Assembly: GCA_964411925.1 (NCBI GenBank) | Contig: CAYPNI010000048.1 | Location: forward strand, 1-30,394 | Source of the DNA: VFKU01 sp964411925 | GTDB lineage: Bacteria > Hydrogenedentota > Hydrogenedentia > Hydrogenedentales > GCA-2746185 | Direction: 5' to 3' | Length of the DNA: 30,394 nucleotides | Shown here: positions 23,704-30,394 of the stretch, one piece after another | How positions within the stretch are numbered: position 1 is the first letter of the stretch | Layout: every line of letters starts with the position of its first letter | Position numbers and translations under genes: made by a program | The notes under the pieces: model-generated | What the model saw: only the letters and a program-made list of their open reading frames with translations | Told to the model about the DNA's origin: nothing | Databases searched by the model: none

Positions 23704-24354
23704 ATGCACATTAGCGAAGGCGTACTTTCGGCCCCGGTGCTCATCGGCTGCGGCGCGCTCGCTGCGGGCGGCGTCGCTGTCGGCCTGCGGCGGCTGGACG
23801 AAAAAACGATGGTGCAGACGGCCGTGGTGTCGTCCGCGCTCTTCGTGGCGACGCTCATCCGCGTCCCGGTCGGCCCGTCGTCCGTCCATCTCGTGCTGAA
23901 CGGCCTGGCGGGCATGCTGCTAGGCTGGCGCGCATTTCCCGCGTTCGCCGTCGCCTTCTTCCTGCAGGCGCTTCTGTTCGGCGTTGGCGGCTTCAGCACA
24001 CTCGGTGTCAACATCGTCATGATGGCCACGCCCGGCGTCGCGCTTGGACTGATGCTGCGCCCGATCGCACAGCGGGCCGGCCCCCGCCGCGCGTTTCTCG
24101 CTGGCGTCATCGCCGGCGCGGCGTCCATTCTGTTTGCCGGACTCATCCTCGCGCTGGTCATGATCACGACCGGCGAGGAATTTCGGGCGGCGGCGGGTCT
24201 CGTGTTGGCCGCGCACGTTCCGGTCATGGTCATCGAGGGTCTCGTCACCGGCGGCGCGGTCGGGTTTCTTCGACGTGTACGTCCCGAGGCGCTCGGGATC
24301 GAGTCGCGTCTGCTCGAACCAGTCCCGACCACTGCGGAGCAAACTTCCCCATGA
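23704..24354 (+). CDS. nikM: NikM, substrate-specificity (S) component of the ECF nickel importer
   Basis: A 216-residue CbiM/NikM-family membrane protein with about six to seven helices. The N terminus MHISEGVLSAPV is diagnostic: in this family the free N terminus and His2 help bind the metal ion. His62 in SSVHLVLNGLAGMLLGW is the other conserved ligand. It gives the importer its nickel or cobalt specificity; NikR next door argues for nickel. It starts 9 bases after nikK, and its TGA overlaps the ATG of nikL. No fused NikN domain is present; the separate nikL gene takes that place. Confidence 0.93.
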   Translation: MHISEGVLSAPVLIGCGALAAGGVAVGLRRLDEKTMVQTAVVSSALFVATLIRVPVGPSSVHLVLNGLAGMLLGWRAFPAFAVAFFLQALLFGVGGFSTLGVNIVMMATPGVALGLMLRPIAQRAGPRRAFLAGVIAGAASILFAGLILALVMITTGEEFRAAAGLVLAAHVPVMVIEGLVTGGAVGFLRRVRPEALGIESRLLEPVPTTAEQTSP

Positions 24355-24854
24355 TCCCACGCGCGATTGTTGCACTCGCACTGCTTGCCGCGTCCGACGC
24401 GCACGCGCACTCGCTCAATATCTTCGTTCGTGACGAGGGGGGAGTCGCCAAGGGGAATGCGTACTTCACCGGGGGCGATCCCGCGCAAAACGTCACGATC
24501 ACCGTCGGGAACGAATCCGGCAGCGAATTCGGCCGGACCACGACCGATTCCGAAGGCAATTTCACGTATTCCGGCGCGCGTCCGGCGGGTATCAGCGTCT
24601 TCGTGGCGTCTACCCCCGACGGCCATCGCGCCGAGGCCCGGCTCAGCGCCAAGGATGACCCGGAAGCCGCGCCGCGGATCGTACCCTCCGGCGTTACGTC
24701 GATGAAGTCCTACGATGCCGAACTGACCGACATCCACGCTGCGATCGACCGGCTGGAGCATCGCCTTTGGCTGCGAGACGTCATCGGCGGCATCGGTTAT
24801 ATCTTCGGCCTTGCCGGTCTCTGGGCGCTCTGGAAATCGCGCACACCCAACTAG
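24351..24854 (+). CDS. nikL: NikL, exported membrane-anchored accessory protein of the nickel importer
   Basis: A 167-residue protein with a signal sequence (1-19, ending AHA before HSLNIFVRDEG), a small beta-rich periplasmic domain (about 20-95, with DSEGNFTYSG like a transthyretin-type fold), a charged helical linker (AELTDIHAAIDRLEHRL) and one C-terminal membrane helix (VIGGIGYIFGLAGLWALW). This is the layout of NikL, which replaces NikN in NikKMLQO systems. ATG 24351 overlaps the nikM stop as ATGA. The next gene, nikQ, begins 163 bases later, after an inserted hairpin repeat. Confidence 0.82.
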   Translation: MIPRAIVALALLAASDAHAHSLNIFVRDEGGVAKGNAYFTGGDPAQNVTITVGNESGSEFGRTTTDSEGNFTYSGARPAGISVFVASTPDGHRAEARLSAKDDPEAAPRIVPSGVTSMKSYDAELTDIHAAIDRLEHRLWLRDVIGGIGYIFGLAGLWALWKSRTPN

Positions 24855-24887
24855 GACCCCACAATGTCCGTAGAACCAAACGCTGTT

Positions 24888-24989
24888 GGTGGCGCAGGCA
24901 TCTTGCCTGCGGAAGTTCCTGACCCCGGGAGAGGGTCACCGCTCTCTCGCGCGCCGCTGAACACCCGCAGGCTGGAAGCCTGCGCCACC
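24888..24989. repeat. Double-hairpin inverted repeat (copy A) inside the nik operon
   Basis: The left half is CGCAGGCA-TCT-TGCCTGCG (24893-24911), a perfect 8-bp hairpin. The right half is CGCAGGCT-GGA-AGCCTGCG (24966-24984), another. Outer arms GGTGGC (24888-24893) and GCCACC (24984-24989) close the element. The halves also pair with each other: GGTGGCGCAGGC (24888-24899) with GCCTGCGCCACC (24978-24989), and GCCTGCGG with CCGCAGGC inside. It can therefore fold either as two small hairpins or one long one. It lies between nikL and nikQ. Confidence 0.85.
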
Positions 24990-25017
24990 GTAGCGAGTAT
25001 TGATCCGGGAGACTAGG

Positions 25018-25758
25018 TTGGTACCGGCTCCGACAACGGTCATCGATCGCCTCGACCCTCGGGTACGCCTGCTGTGCGGCCTCGCGGCGTCGCTCGCGCC
25101 GTTGTTCCTCGTCACCTGGCGCGGCTTGGGCACCGCGTTGTTCCTCGCGCTGCTCGCCGCGCTCATCGCCCGGGTCCCGTGGCACACCTGGGCGCCGCGC
25201 CTGCTCGCCATGAACGCCTTCGTCCTCATGCTCGCGCTCGTTCTTCCGTGGAGCGTCCCGGGCGACCCCCTGATCATCGCCGGCAGTGCCCAGTTCACGC
25301 GCGAGGGACTCGCGTACGCCGGACGCATCGCGCTGCGCGCGAACATCGTCCTCATCGCGCTCACGGCGTTCTTCGCCACCATGGAGCCGATCACCGCGGG
25401 GCACGCGATGCAGCGGCTGCGCGTGCCGAAGCGACTTGTCCTGTTGCTCATGTTCACCGTGCGCTACATCGGCGTCTTCGAGCAGGAGTACCTGCGCCTG
25501 CGCCAGGCCATGCGGGTCCGCGGCTTCACGCCCCGGCTGGACGTCCACACGCTGCGCAGTTACGGCTACCTCACGGGCATGTTGCTCGTCCATGCGTTTG
25601 ACCGCTCCGAGCGCGTCCTCGAGGCGATGCGTTGCCGCGGATTCACCGGCCGCTTCCACACGCATCGCCACATGCATGCGCGCCGCGCGGACTGGGCATT
25701 CGCCGCGGGCCTTGCCATCGTGATCGCCGGCGTCATTGCGGTGGAGTTCGCGCGATGA
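25018..25758 (+). CDS. nikQ: NikQ, transmembrane (T) component of the ECF nickel importer
   Basis: A 246-residue CbiQ-family membrane protein with about five helices. It links the ATPase to the substrate-binding NikM. The two coupling motifs of ECF T-components are visible: MRVRGFTPR and, about 45 residues on, MRCRGFTGRF. The N terminus VIDRLDPRVRLL is typical. The start is TTG 25018 with GGGAG at 25007-25011; TTG 25000 is also in frame but would begin at the edge of the hairpin repeat and has no ribosome binding site. The gap to nikL is the only large break in the operon. Its TGA overlaps the ATG of nikO. Confidence 0.9.
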   Translation: MVPAPTTVIDRLDPRVRLLCGLAASLAPLFLVTWRGLGTALFLALLAALIARVPWHTWAPRLLAMNAFVLMLALVLPWSVPGDPLIIAGSAQFTREGLAYAGRIALRANIVLIALTAFFATMEPITAGHAMQRLRVPKRLVLLLMFTVRYIGVFEQEYLRLRQAMRVRGFTPRLDVHTLRSYGYLTGMLLVHAFDRSERVLEAMRCRGFTGRFHTHRHMHARRADWAFAAGLAIVIAGVIAVEFAR

Positions 25759-26420
25759 ACGAGGCAATCCCTAATCTGCTTACAACGGTGTTGCACGTGC
25801 GCGGCCTCTCATTCGGCTATCCCGCGTCGGCAAACGGCCGGCTGATCGATGGTTTTTCGCTGGAATTGGGGGCCGGGGAACGCATCGGCCTGGTCGGGCC
25901 GAACGGTTGCGGCAAGACGACCCTGTTGCGCCTGCTCATGGGCCTCGAACGCGCCAGCGGCGGCGCGATAGAGGTCCTGGGGCATTCGTGCCGCACCGAG
26001 GCCGACTTTGCCGTCGCGCGGCGGCAAATGGGCCTGGTGTTTCAGGACTGCGACGACCAGCTCTTCTGCCCGACCGTTCACGAGGATGTAGCGTTCGGTC
26101 CGTTCAACCTCGGACTGAAACACGCCGAAGTCCATAATATAGTGCACGAAACGTTGCACTTATTGGGCCTGGAACACCTGGAACAGTCGGTCACCTACCG
26201 GCTCTCCGCCGGCCAGAAACGCATGGTCGCGCTCGCGACCGTTCTCGCCATGAAACCGCGCATCCTGCTGCTGGACGAGCCCACGACGGGCCTCGACGAG
26301 AAGTACCGCGCGCGACTCCTCGATGTGCTGCTCAAGCTGCCGCAGGAAATGCTCATCGTCTCTCACGATGACGAGTTTCTCGCGCAAGTCACCACCCGCA
26401 CGGTCGCACTCTCGTCATAG
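25755..26420 (+). CDS. nikO: NikO, ATPase (A) component of the ECF nickel importer
   Basis: A 221-residue ABC ATPase that powers nickel uptake on the cytoplasmic face. Walker A is GPNGCGKT (48-55), the Q loop is VFQDCDDQLF with Gln97, the signature is LSAGQ (150-154, Ala for the second Gly), Walker B is ILLLDEPT with Glu175, then GLDE and the switch His204 in VSHDD. The VFQ..DQLF.PTV..DVAFGP pattern is specific to CbiO/NikO/EcfA-type ATPases. ATG 25755 overlaps the nikQ stop as ATGA. A single ATPase gene implies a homodimer. It closes the nik operon; the next gene is 35 bases on and of another kind. Confidence 0.95.
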   Translation: MNEAIPNLLTTVLHVRGLSFGYPASANGRLIDGFSLELGAGERIGLVGPNGCGKTTLLRLLMGLERASGGAIEVLGHSCRTEADFAVARRQMGLVFQDCDDQLFCPTVHEDVAFGPFNLGLKHAEVHNIVHETLHLLGLEHLEQSVTYRLSAGQKRMVALATVLAMKPRILLLDEPTTGLDEKYRARLLDVLLKLPQEMLIVSHDDEFLAQVTTRTVALSS

Positions 26421-26455
26421 ACTCCCGGCCCGGCTCGTGTAGACTCGGTCGCGAT

Positions 26456-28132
26456 ATGTCGGGCCCAGGTTCGATTGCCGGCACTAAGCACGCAGCCAGC
26501 ACTGCGCTGGTCGTTTTGGCTGCGCTGGCGCTCGTAGTTCCCTTCGCCGGGAAGGCCGTTCACGTCGACGATCCGCTGTTTGTGTGGATGGCGCGCCACA
26601 TCGTCTCCGATCCGCTTGACCCGTACGGGTTTTCGGTCAACTGGAACGGCAGCACGCAGCCGGCGTACGTCGTCAACCAGAACCCGCCGTTCCTGGCCTA
26701 CTGGTTTGCCGCGGTGGGCGGTGCGCTTGGCTGGGGCGAGTTCACGCTCCACGCGGCGGCGGCCCTCTTCACCGCGCTGGCCGCCGCCGGGATTTACGCG
26801 CTCGCGCGCGCGCTGTCCGCGGCGCCGCGACTGGCCGCGCTGTTGGCGGTCGTGTCGCCGGGTTTCGTCGTTTCTTCGACCACGCTGATGACCGACGTGC
26901 CCATGCTGGCGCTGTACGTGTGGAGCCTGGTCGCGTGGATACGAGGGATTCAGTCCGGAAGGCACGCGCTGTTGTTCGCTTCCGCGGTGCTGATTGGCGC
27001 GGCCGCGCTGACCAAGTACTTCGGGATCACGGCGGCGCCGCTCGCGCTGGTGTATGCGCTGTGCTCGCGCGTCCGTCCCCGGGGATGGTGGGCGCACCTC
27101 GCGATTCCGCTCGCCATGACGGGGTCGTACGTGGCGTGGGGATTCGCCGCGTACGATGTAAACGTGATCGCGCTGGCGGCGGAGTCCGCCACCTCGCCGC
27201 AGTGGCGCCACAGCGTCCATCCGCCTGGATATCTGTCGATTGGCCTCGCGTTTACCGGCGCGGTCACGGCCCCGGTCGCGCTGATCGCGCCGTGGTTGTG
27301 GCGGCCGCGCGCGGCGGCATGGGGCGCTGTGGCGGCGCTCCTCGCGGCGGGCGCGCTGGCCAGTCCGCCAATCTATTCGCTCCTGTTCGGGAAACAGTTC
27401 ATCGGGACGCCGTTTTATCGCGTGCAGGTTGCGGTGTGGATGCTCGCGGGCATCCACGCGCTCGCGGTTGCGGTCGTGGAGTGCGCACGACGGCGGGACG
27501 CCGCGGCCGCGCTATTGGCCTGCTGGATCGCCGGCACGCTCGTCTTCACGCTGTACGTCAACCACATGATCAACGTGCGCACGCTCCTGCCGATGCTCCC
27601 GGCGGTGACGATGCTGGCCGCGGACCGTTTCGCGCGCATGCATCCCGAATGCGGGCCGGCGTGGCGTCTCGCGCCCGTGCCGATGGCAGCCGCCGCGGCA
27701 CTCGCTCTATGGGTCGCGATCGCCGATGCGCAGTTCGCCAACGCCTCCCGCGAAGCCGCGCGAACCATCGCCCAACATCGTGAATCACTGCCTGAGCACC
27801 TCTATTACACCCATCACTGGGGCTTCCAGTACTACATGGATCAGCTTGGCGCGTCGGCCTTCGAGGATGACCCCGACGCCGTCATGGCGTACGCGCTGCG
27901 CCCCATCCGCCGCGGAGACGGGCTCGCCATGCCGCATTTGAACTCGATGCCGGAGCAGTTGGACCCGGACATCAATCCCGTGTTGCTCTATCACGAGACG
28001 CCGCTCACGGCGTACATGTCTACCATGAGCCACGGCGCGGGCTTCTACTCGCACGTCTGGGGACTGATCCCGTTTCGCATCGGCCGGCCGCCCGTCGAAA
28101 ACGTCGCCGTCTACCGGTTTGCCGGCGTCTAG
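26456..28132 (+). CDS. GT39/PMT-type membrane glycosyltransferase
   Basis: A 558-residue GT-C fold protein with about eleven membrane helices in the first 430 residues and a soluble C-terminal part. Early motifs fit the ArnT/PMT_2 group: Asp38-Asp39 in HVDDPLFVWMARHI in the first outer loop (where the family has its catalytic acidic pair), NQNPPFLAYW, and STTLMTDVPMLALYVWSL. Such enzymes move a sugar from a polyprenyl-phosphate carrier to lipid or protein on the outer face of the membrane. Donor and acceptor are unknown. ATG 26456 has no strong ribosome binding site. It lies 35 bases after nikO and may be read through from the nik operon, but no functional link is apparent. Confidence 0.85.
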   Translation: MSGPGSIAGTKHAASTALVVLAALALVVPFAGKAVHVDDPLFVWMARHIVSDPLDPYGFSVNWNGSTQPAYVVNQNPPFLAYWFAAVGGALGWGEFTLHAAAALFTALAAAGIYALARALSAAPRLAALLAVVSPGFVVSSTTLMTDVPMLALYVWSLVAWIRGIQSGRHALLFASAVLIGAAALTKYFGITAAPLALVYALCSRVRPRGWWAHLAIPLAMTGSYVAWGFAAYDVNVIALAAESATSPQWRHSVHPPGYLSIGLAFTGAVTAPVALIAPWLWRPRAAAWGAVAALLAAGALASPPIYSLLFGKQFIGTPFYRVQVAVWMLAGIHALAVAVVECARRRDAAAALLACWIAGTLVFTLYVNHMINVRTLLPMLPAVTMLAADRFARMHPECGPAWRLAPVPMAAAAALALWVAIADAQFANASREAARTIAQHRESLPEHLYYTHHWGFQYYMDQLGASAFEDDPDAVMAYALRPIRRGDGLAMPHLNSMPEQLDPDINPVLLYHETPLTAYMSTMSHGAGFYSHVWGLIPFRIGRPPVENVAVYRFAGV

Positions 28133-29340
28133 TCGGCGGCGCCGCCAAACGCCTCGACGCGGGTCCCGGCCGGAGGCGAAGCGAACTGCGGCGCGGGTCG
28201 CCCTGACAACGTCTGCCCGAAAAACTCCACGATGAACTCGCGCGCGTTCTCCATGATCTCCACGCGCGGTGTTGCCATCGTCCCGTCCTTGTCGGGCATC
28301 AGGAAGATATCGTCGCTGAAGTTGCCATGGTCGGCCGCGTCGATGGTCACACGGTAGGAGACCGTCGCGTTTCTCCCGTAGGCTTCGGCCTGCCGGCCCT
28401 CCATCTTGCGCATGTCTTCCTCGTACTGCGCGCGTGAGATATTCCAGCGCGCGAGGTCCTCGTCGGCCGGCGGTTGCCCCGGCGCCTCGATCATCATGAA
28501 GGGCTTGTTGGGCGTGTGTGCTTCGTCGAAGCCCAGGCCGCTCATGTGGCCGTCGATGTTCACGCCCGCCTTGATCGCGCCCACGTCCATCAGCGCGTGC
28601 GCGGCGGCCACGCCGCCCAGCGAATGCCCGAACACGCCGATCCGGTCGAGGTCGAGCCTGCCGTTGAACCGGCCCTTCGGCATCGTGTTCAGCATGCGCA
28701 GCGTGCCCACGACGGTCCCGGCGTCCGCCGAGCGCACGGCCACGCGCCGCAGGTAGAACGCGCGCGACGCCGCGGCGTACTCCGGCGTCGCAGGGTCGCC
28801 CTCGGGCCGGAACGATTCGGTCGTGGCATCGACGCGCCGGCCGTCCCCCAGAATCTGTCCCGCGCCCTCGTAGGTGTGATCCATTCCCACGACGACGAAC
28901 CCGTGGCTGACGATCCCCTCGATGAGCGCCGTATACGCCGCCGGGCCGCTGCCCGACCCGGCCGAAAACAGCAGCACCGGGAATTTACCGTCCGCCGCCG
29001 GCACGTCCGCATACGTGTGAATCGTCAGCGCGCGCCCACGGCCGCGCTCGATCGCGAGCCCGCCGCGCACTTTGTCCGGCGGATACGGCAGATACTCCGC
29101 GAGCGGCGTCCCCGCCGGGACCTGCGCGGGGTACCAAATCATCAGCGGCAACTCGCGCTTGTCCTTCGGGTCGTCGGTCCATGTCTCCGCGCGGTCGTCG
29201 TCCTTGATGTGCATGAGCGTCCGCCCGACGCCGTGCGGCCCCGTGGGCGCGGGGAGCTCCTTCGCGGCGAACGCGGGCGCCGCCAGGAGAGCGACGACCA
29301 CGACCAGCGACAGCTCGATTGCGAAATTCCGAAACTGCAT
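28129..29340 (-). CDS. Secreted alpha/beta hydrolase (PAF-acetylhydrolase-like)
   Basis: A 403-residue exported esterase or lipase-like enzyme. The signal sequence is MQFRNFAIELSLVVVVALLAAPAFA (cleavage after AFA). The catalytic triad is readable: Ser240 in GHSLGG, Asp263 in VNIDGHM and His338 in ADHGNFSD, the last two as in platelet-activating-factor acetylhydrolase relatives. The oxyanion strand is FPVLLFSAGSGSG. ATG 29340 has AAAGGA 8 bases upstream; the frame is open to 29382 without a better start. It converges on the glycosyltransferase gene, and the two stop codons overlap within the palindrome CTAG at 28129-28132. The substrate is unknown. Confidence 0.9.
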   Translation of the reverse strand: MQFRNFAIELSLVVVVALLAAPAFAAKELPAPTGPHGVGRTLMHIKDDDRAETWTDDPKDKRELPLMIWYPAQVPAGTPLAEYLPYPPDKVRGGLAIERGRGRALTIHTYADVPAADGKFPVLLFSAGSGSGPAAYTALIEGIVSHGFVVVGMDHTYEGAGQILGDGRRVDATTESFRPEGDPATPEYAAASRAFYLRRVAVRSADAGTVVGTLRMLNTMPKGRFNGRLDLDRIGVFGHSLGGVAAAHALMDVGAIKAGVNIDGHMSGLGFDEAHTPNKPFMMIEAPGQPPADEDLARWNISRAQYEEDMRKMEGRQAEAYGRNATVSYRVTIDAADHGNFSDDIFLMPDKDGTMATPRVEIMENAREFIVEFFGQTLSGRPAPQFASPPAGTRVEAFGGAAD

Positions 29341-29393
29341 GACCCCGTCCTTTGCGGCGCACACCACCGCGCCGGCACCCATCGTCGCACGGA

Positions 29394-30394
29394 CTACGGG
29401 CCGCTGTCTTGAACGGTTTGAACCGATGTGTTTTCTACCGGCTGCGGAAATCGAGGCTCCCGTAGCATGTCCGGCTCGGCCATGCGCAGCGGCGACGAGG
29501 TGGCACGGGCATCTTGCCCGTGCGCGCGTGTGGCGCTCGGGCTGGAAGCCCGAGCCACCTCGGCTGGATGCATCGGCGAGCCGCCGATGCTACAAGAGCT
29601 CTCAACGGGTATCCGCAACCGTTCGCGGATCTCGCGGTGAATCGCTTCAGTCTTGGCGCGTGCCGCCTGTCGGGCTTCCTCGGCCGCACGAGCGGCGCGC
29701 GCCGCGTCCTCCGGAGTCAGATGCTCAGCGCCCGTCGTCGTCAGGAACACGGCGTCCGGGTCCGCAGCCGTGTCCATCCGCTGCCGCAGCCGGTGGTCTC
29801 GCGCGGAGGCCTCGTCGCAGTTCAACGGCTCGTAACACCGCTCCAGCAGGATGGTCCACCGGCGCAGTTCACGCGAGAGTTTGTCGTACGCGATGAACAG
29901 CGCCGCGGGCCGGTCCGTCAGGATGAGCTGCTCGTTCTGGTAACTCTCGTGCTTGTCCACGAACGGCCGCGTGGACAGCGCCCGCGCCGCGCGGCCCACC
30001 AGCACCGTCATCAGCGCGACCTGATGCGCGACGTGCAGGCCCCACGCGTTGTCATGGTTACGCTGCGTCCGCCGCAGCGCGTCCGTCACCACGGCCGAGT
30101 ACTCCGCCTGCTCGAACGGACACGTCGGCCGCTCCACGTCGGGCCGTTTGAGGAGTTCGCGGCCCTGGTCCGCCGACCCGCCGCCCAGCGGACACGACGA
30201 CCAGTTCGGACAATGCGACCCGCACGGCATCAGCCGCCGCGCATACAGCATGTGAATCGCGGCGTTGCGGTTGCCCTCCGGCGCGCCCGTCAGCGCGAAC
30301 CCGCCATGATGCGCGCACCGCCCCGACGCGTGGTCCGACTCCCCCGGACACGGCAACTGCCCGATCGTCCGCGCCCCGCAAATCCGCCGGCCCA
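29394..30394 (-). CDS. Cys-rich HGG/GNxNA-motif protein, 5' end outside the window
   Basis: About 333 codons of a gene that starts beyond the window edge (frame open through 30392). The visible N-terminal part has a Cys/His motif, CGARTIGQLPCP ... GRCAHHGG, then GAPEGNRNA and a second Cys set (CGSHCPNWSSCP ... CPFEQAEY). This layout is familiar from phage-linked and terminase-small-subunit-like proteins with zinc or Fe-S sites, but that role is inferred. A long helical middle follows (DRPAALFIAYDKLSRELRRWTILLER, then an Ala/Arg-rich coiled coil). The 3' part from about 29600 down to 29490 is made of repeat DNA read in frame (SIGGSPM and HGQDARAT), so the native C terminus was probably altered by repeat insertion. 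Confidence 0.7.
   Translation of the reverse strand, partial: GRRICGARTIGQLPCPGESDHASGRCAHHGGFALTGAPEGNRNAAIHMLYARRLMPCGSHCPNWSSCPLGGGSADQGRELLKRPDVERPTCPFEQAEYSAVVTDALRRTQRNHDNAWGLHVAHQVALMTVLVGRAARALSTRPFVDKHESYQNEQLILTDRPAALFIAYDKLSRELRRWTILLERCYEPLNCDEASARDHRLRQRMDTAADPDAVFLTTTGAEHLTPEDAARAARAAEEARQAARAKTEAIHREIRERLRIPVESSCSIGGSPMHPAEVARASSPSATRAHGQDARATSSPLRMAEPDMLREPRFPQPVENTSVQTVQDSGP
29497..29561. repeat. Double-hairpin inverted repeat (copy B) within the 3' end of a gene
   Basis: Outer arms GAGGTGGC (29497-29504) and GCCACCTC (29554-29561) enclose two perfect 8-bp hairpins: CACGGGCA-TCT-TGCCCGTG (29504-29522) and CTCGGGCT-GGA-AGCCCGAG (29536-29554). The loops are the same as in the copy at 24888-24989, while the stem bases differ in compensated pairs. 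On the minus strand it is read as HGQDARAT, a peptide seen repeatedly in proteins predicted from PVC-type genomes. Confidence 0.85.
29570..29590. repeat. Perfect 9-bp hairpin next to copy B
   Basis: GCATCGGCG (29570-29578) and CGCCGATGC (29582-29590) are exact reverse complements with the loop AGC. It lies 8 bases beyond the double-hairpin repeat and is also inside the reading frame of the partial gene (read as SIGGSPM on the minus strand). It may be a second repeat family or part of a composite element. Confidence 0.65.

Noticed and set aside
23199..24761. 520-codon minus-strand ORF opposite nikK, nikM and nikL
   Set aside because: Low-complexity Pro/Ser/Arg/Thr sequence lying across three recognised genes; no start or family support.
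24888..24989. Hairpin repeat as a CRISPR or riboswitch
   Set aside because: Only two unlinked copies with a single unit each and no spacers or cas genes; the fold and loops match no riboswitch class I know, and a copy lies within a coding region.
26363..27457. 364-codon minus-strand ORF opposite the glycosyltransferase
   Set aside because: Arg/Gln/Glu-rich shadow of a gene with clear membrane helices.

Overview
The window is GC-rich, densely packed bacterial chromosome with few long gaps and many ATGA-type start/stop overlaps. I see no rRNA, tRNA, CRISPR array, transposase or integrase gene. The organism cannot be fixed from this stretch. The 'GQDARAT'-type hairpin repeats, the loosely clustered mix of housekeeping genes and the secreted-protein content resemble PVC-superphylum, Hydrogenedentota or similar genomes; that is an inference only.

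Layout. (1) 1-369: 3' end of thiC. (2) 622-2639: a coupled pair, a putative Tat-exported Cys-containing protein of unknown function and a secreted subtilisin-like protease. (3) 2892-4634: an exported two-HKD phospholipase D/cardiolipin-synthase-like protein. (4) 4671-6000: a YtrA-type GntR repressor with a perfect operator palindrome in its own apparently leaderless promoter, coupled to a multi-pass membrane protein. (5) 5988-8279: a charged hypothetical protein (minus strand), a tRNA-dihydrouridine synthase and a secreted NTF2-like protein. (6) 8305-10267, minus strand: an NAD-dependent epimerase and cysK. (7) 10357-15266, plus strand: promoter, ankyrin lipoprotein coupled to rnhA, then a PAS sensor kinase coupled to a D-Ala-D-Ala carboxypeptidase. 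(8) 15277-19776, minus strand: an operon read as ybaB-fmt-rsmB-PASTA protein-rpe, resembling the fmt/rsmB/prkC/rpe neighbourhood of other bacteria but with a kinase-less PASTA protein. (9) 19841-20284: a PaaI-type thioesterase.

(10) 20290-26420 is a nickel (possibly nickel/cobalt) homeostasis island. nikR and a NicO-family transporter run leftwards. A complete ECF-type nickel importer of the NikKMLQO kind runs rightwards. NikR keeps all four nickel ligands, which favours nickel over cobalt. NikK and NikL are the exported accessory proteins, NikM the substrate-binding membrane protein, NikQ the coupling membrane protein and NikO the ATPase.

(11) 26456-29340: a GT39-type membrane glycosyltransferase and a convergent secreted alpha/beta hydrolase that share a CTAG for their stop codons. 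(12) 29394-30394: a partial Cys-rich 'HGG...GAPxGNxNA' protein of the sort often found near phage genes.

The most interesting structure is not a gene. Two copies of a palindromic hairpin-pair repeat (24888-24989 and 29497-29561) differ by compensatory base changes that keep the stems while the loops TCT and GGA stay fixed. One copy sits inside the nik operon. The other is read in frame as part of the 3' end of a gene. Two further short repeat families are visible: a GTCATYGCGAGGAGC element that forms part of the NicO signal peptide, and an inverted-repeat element between nikR and nikK.
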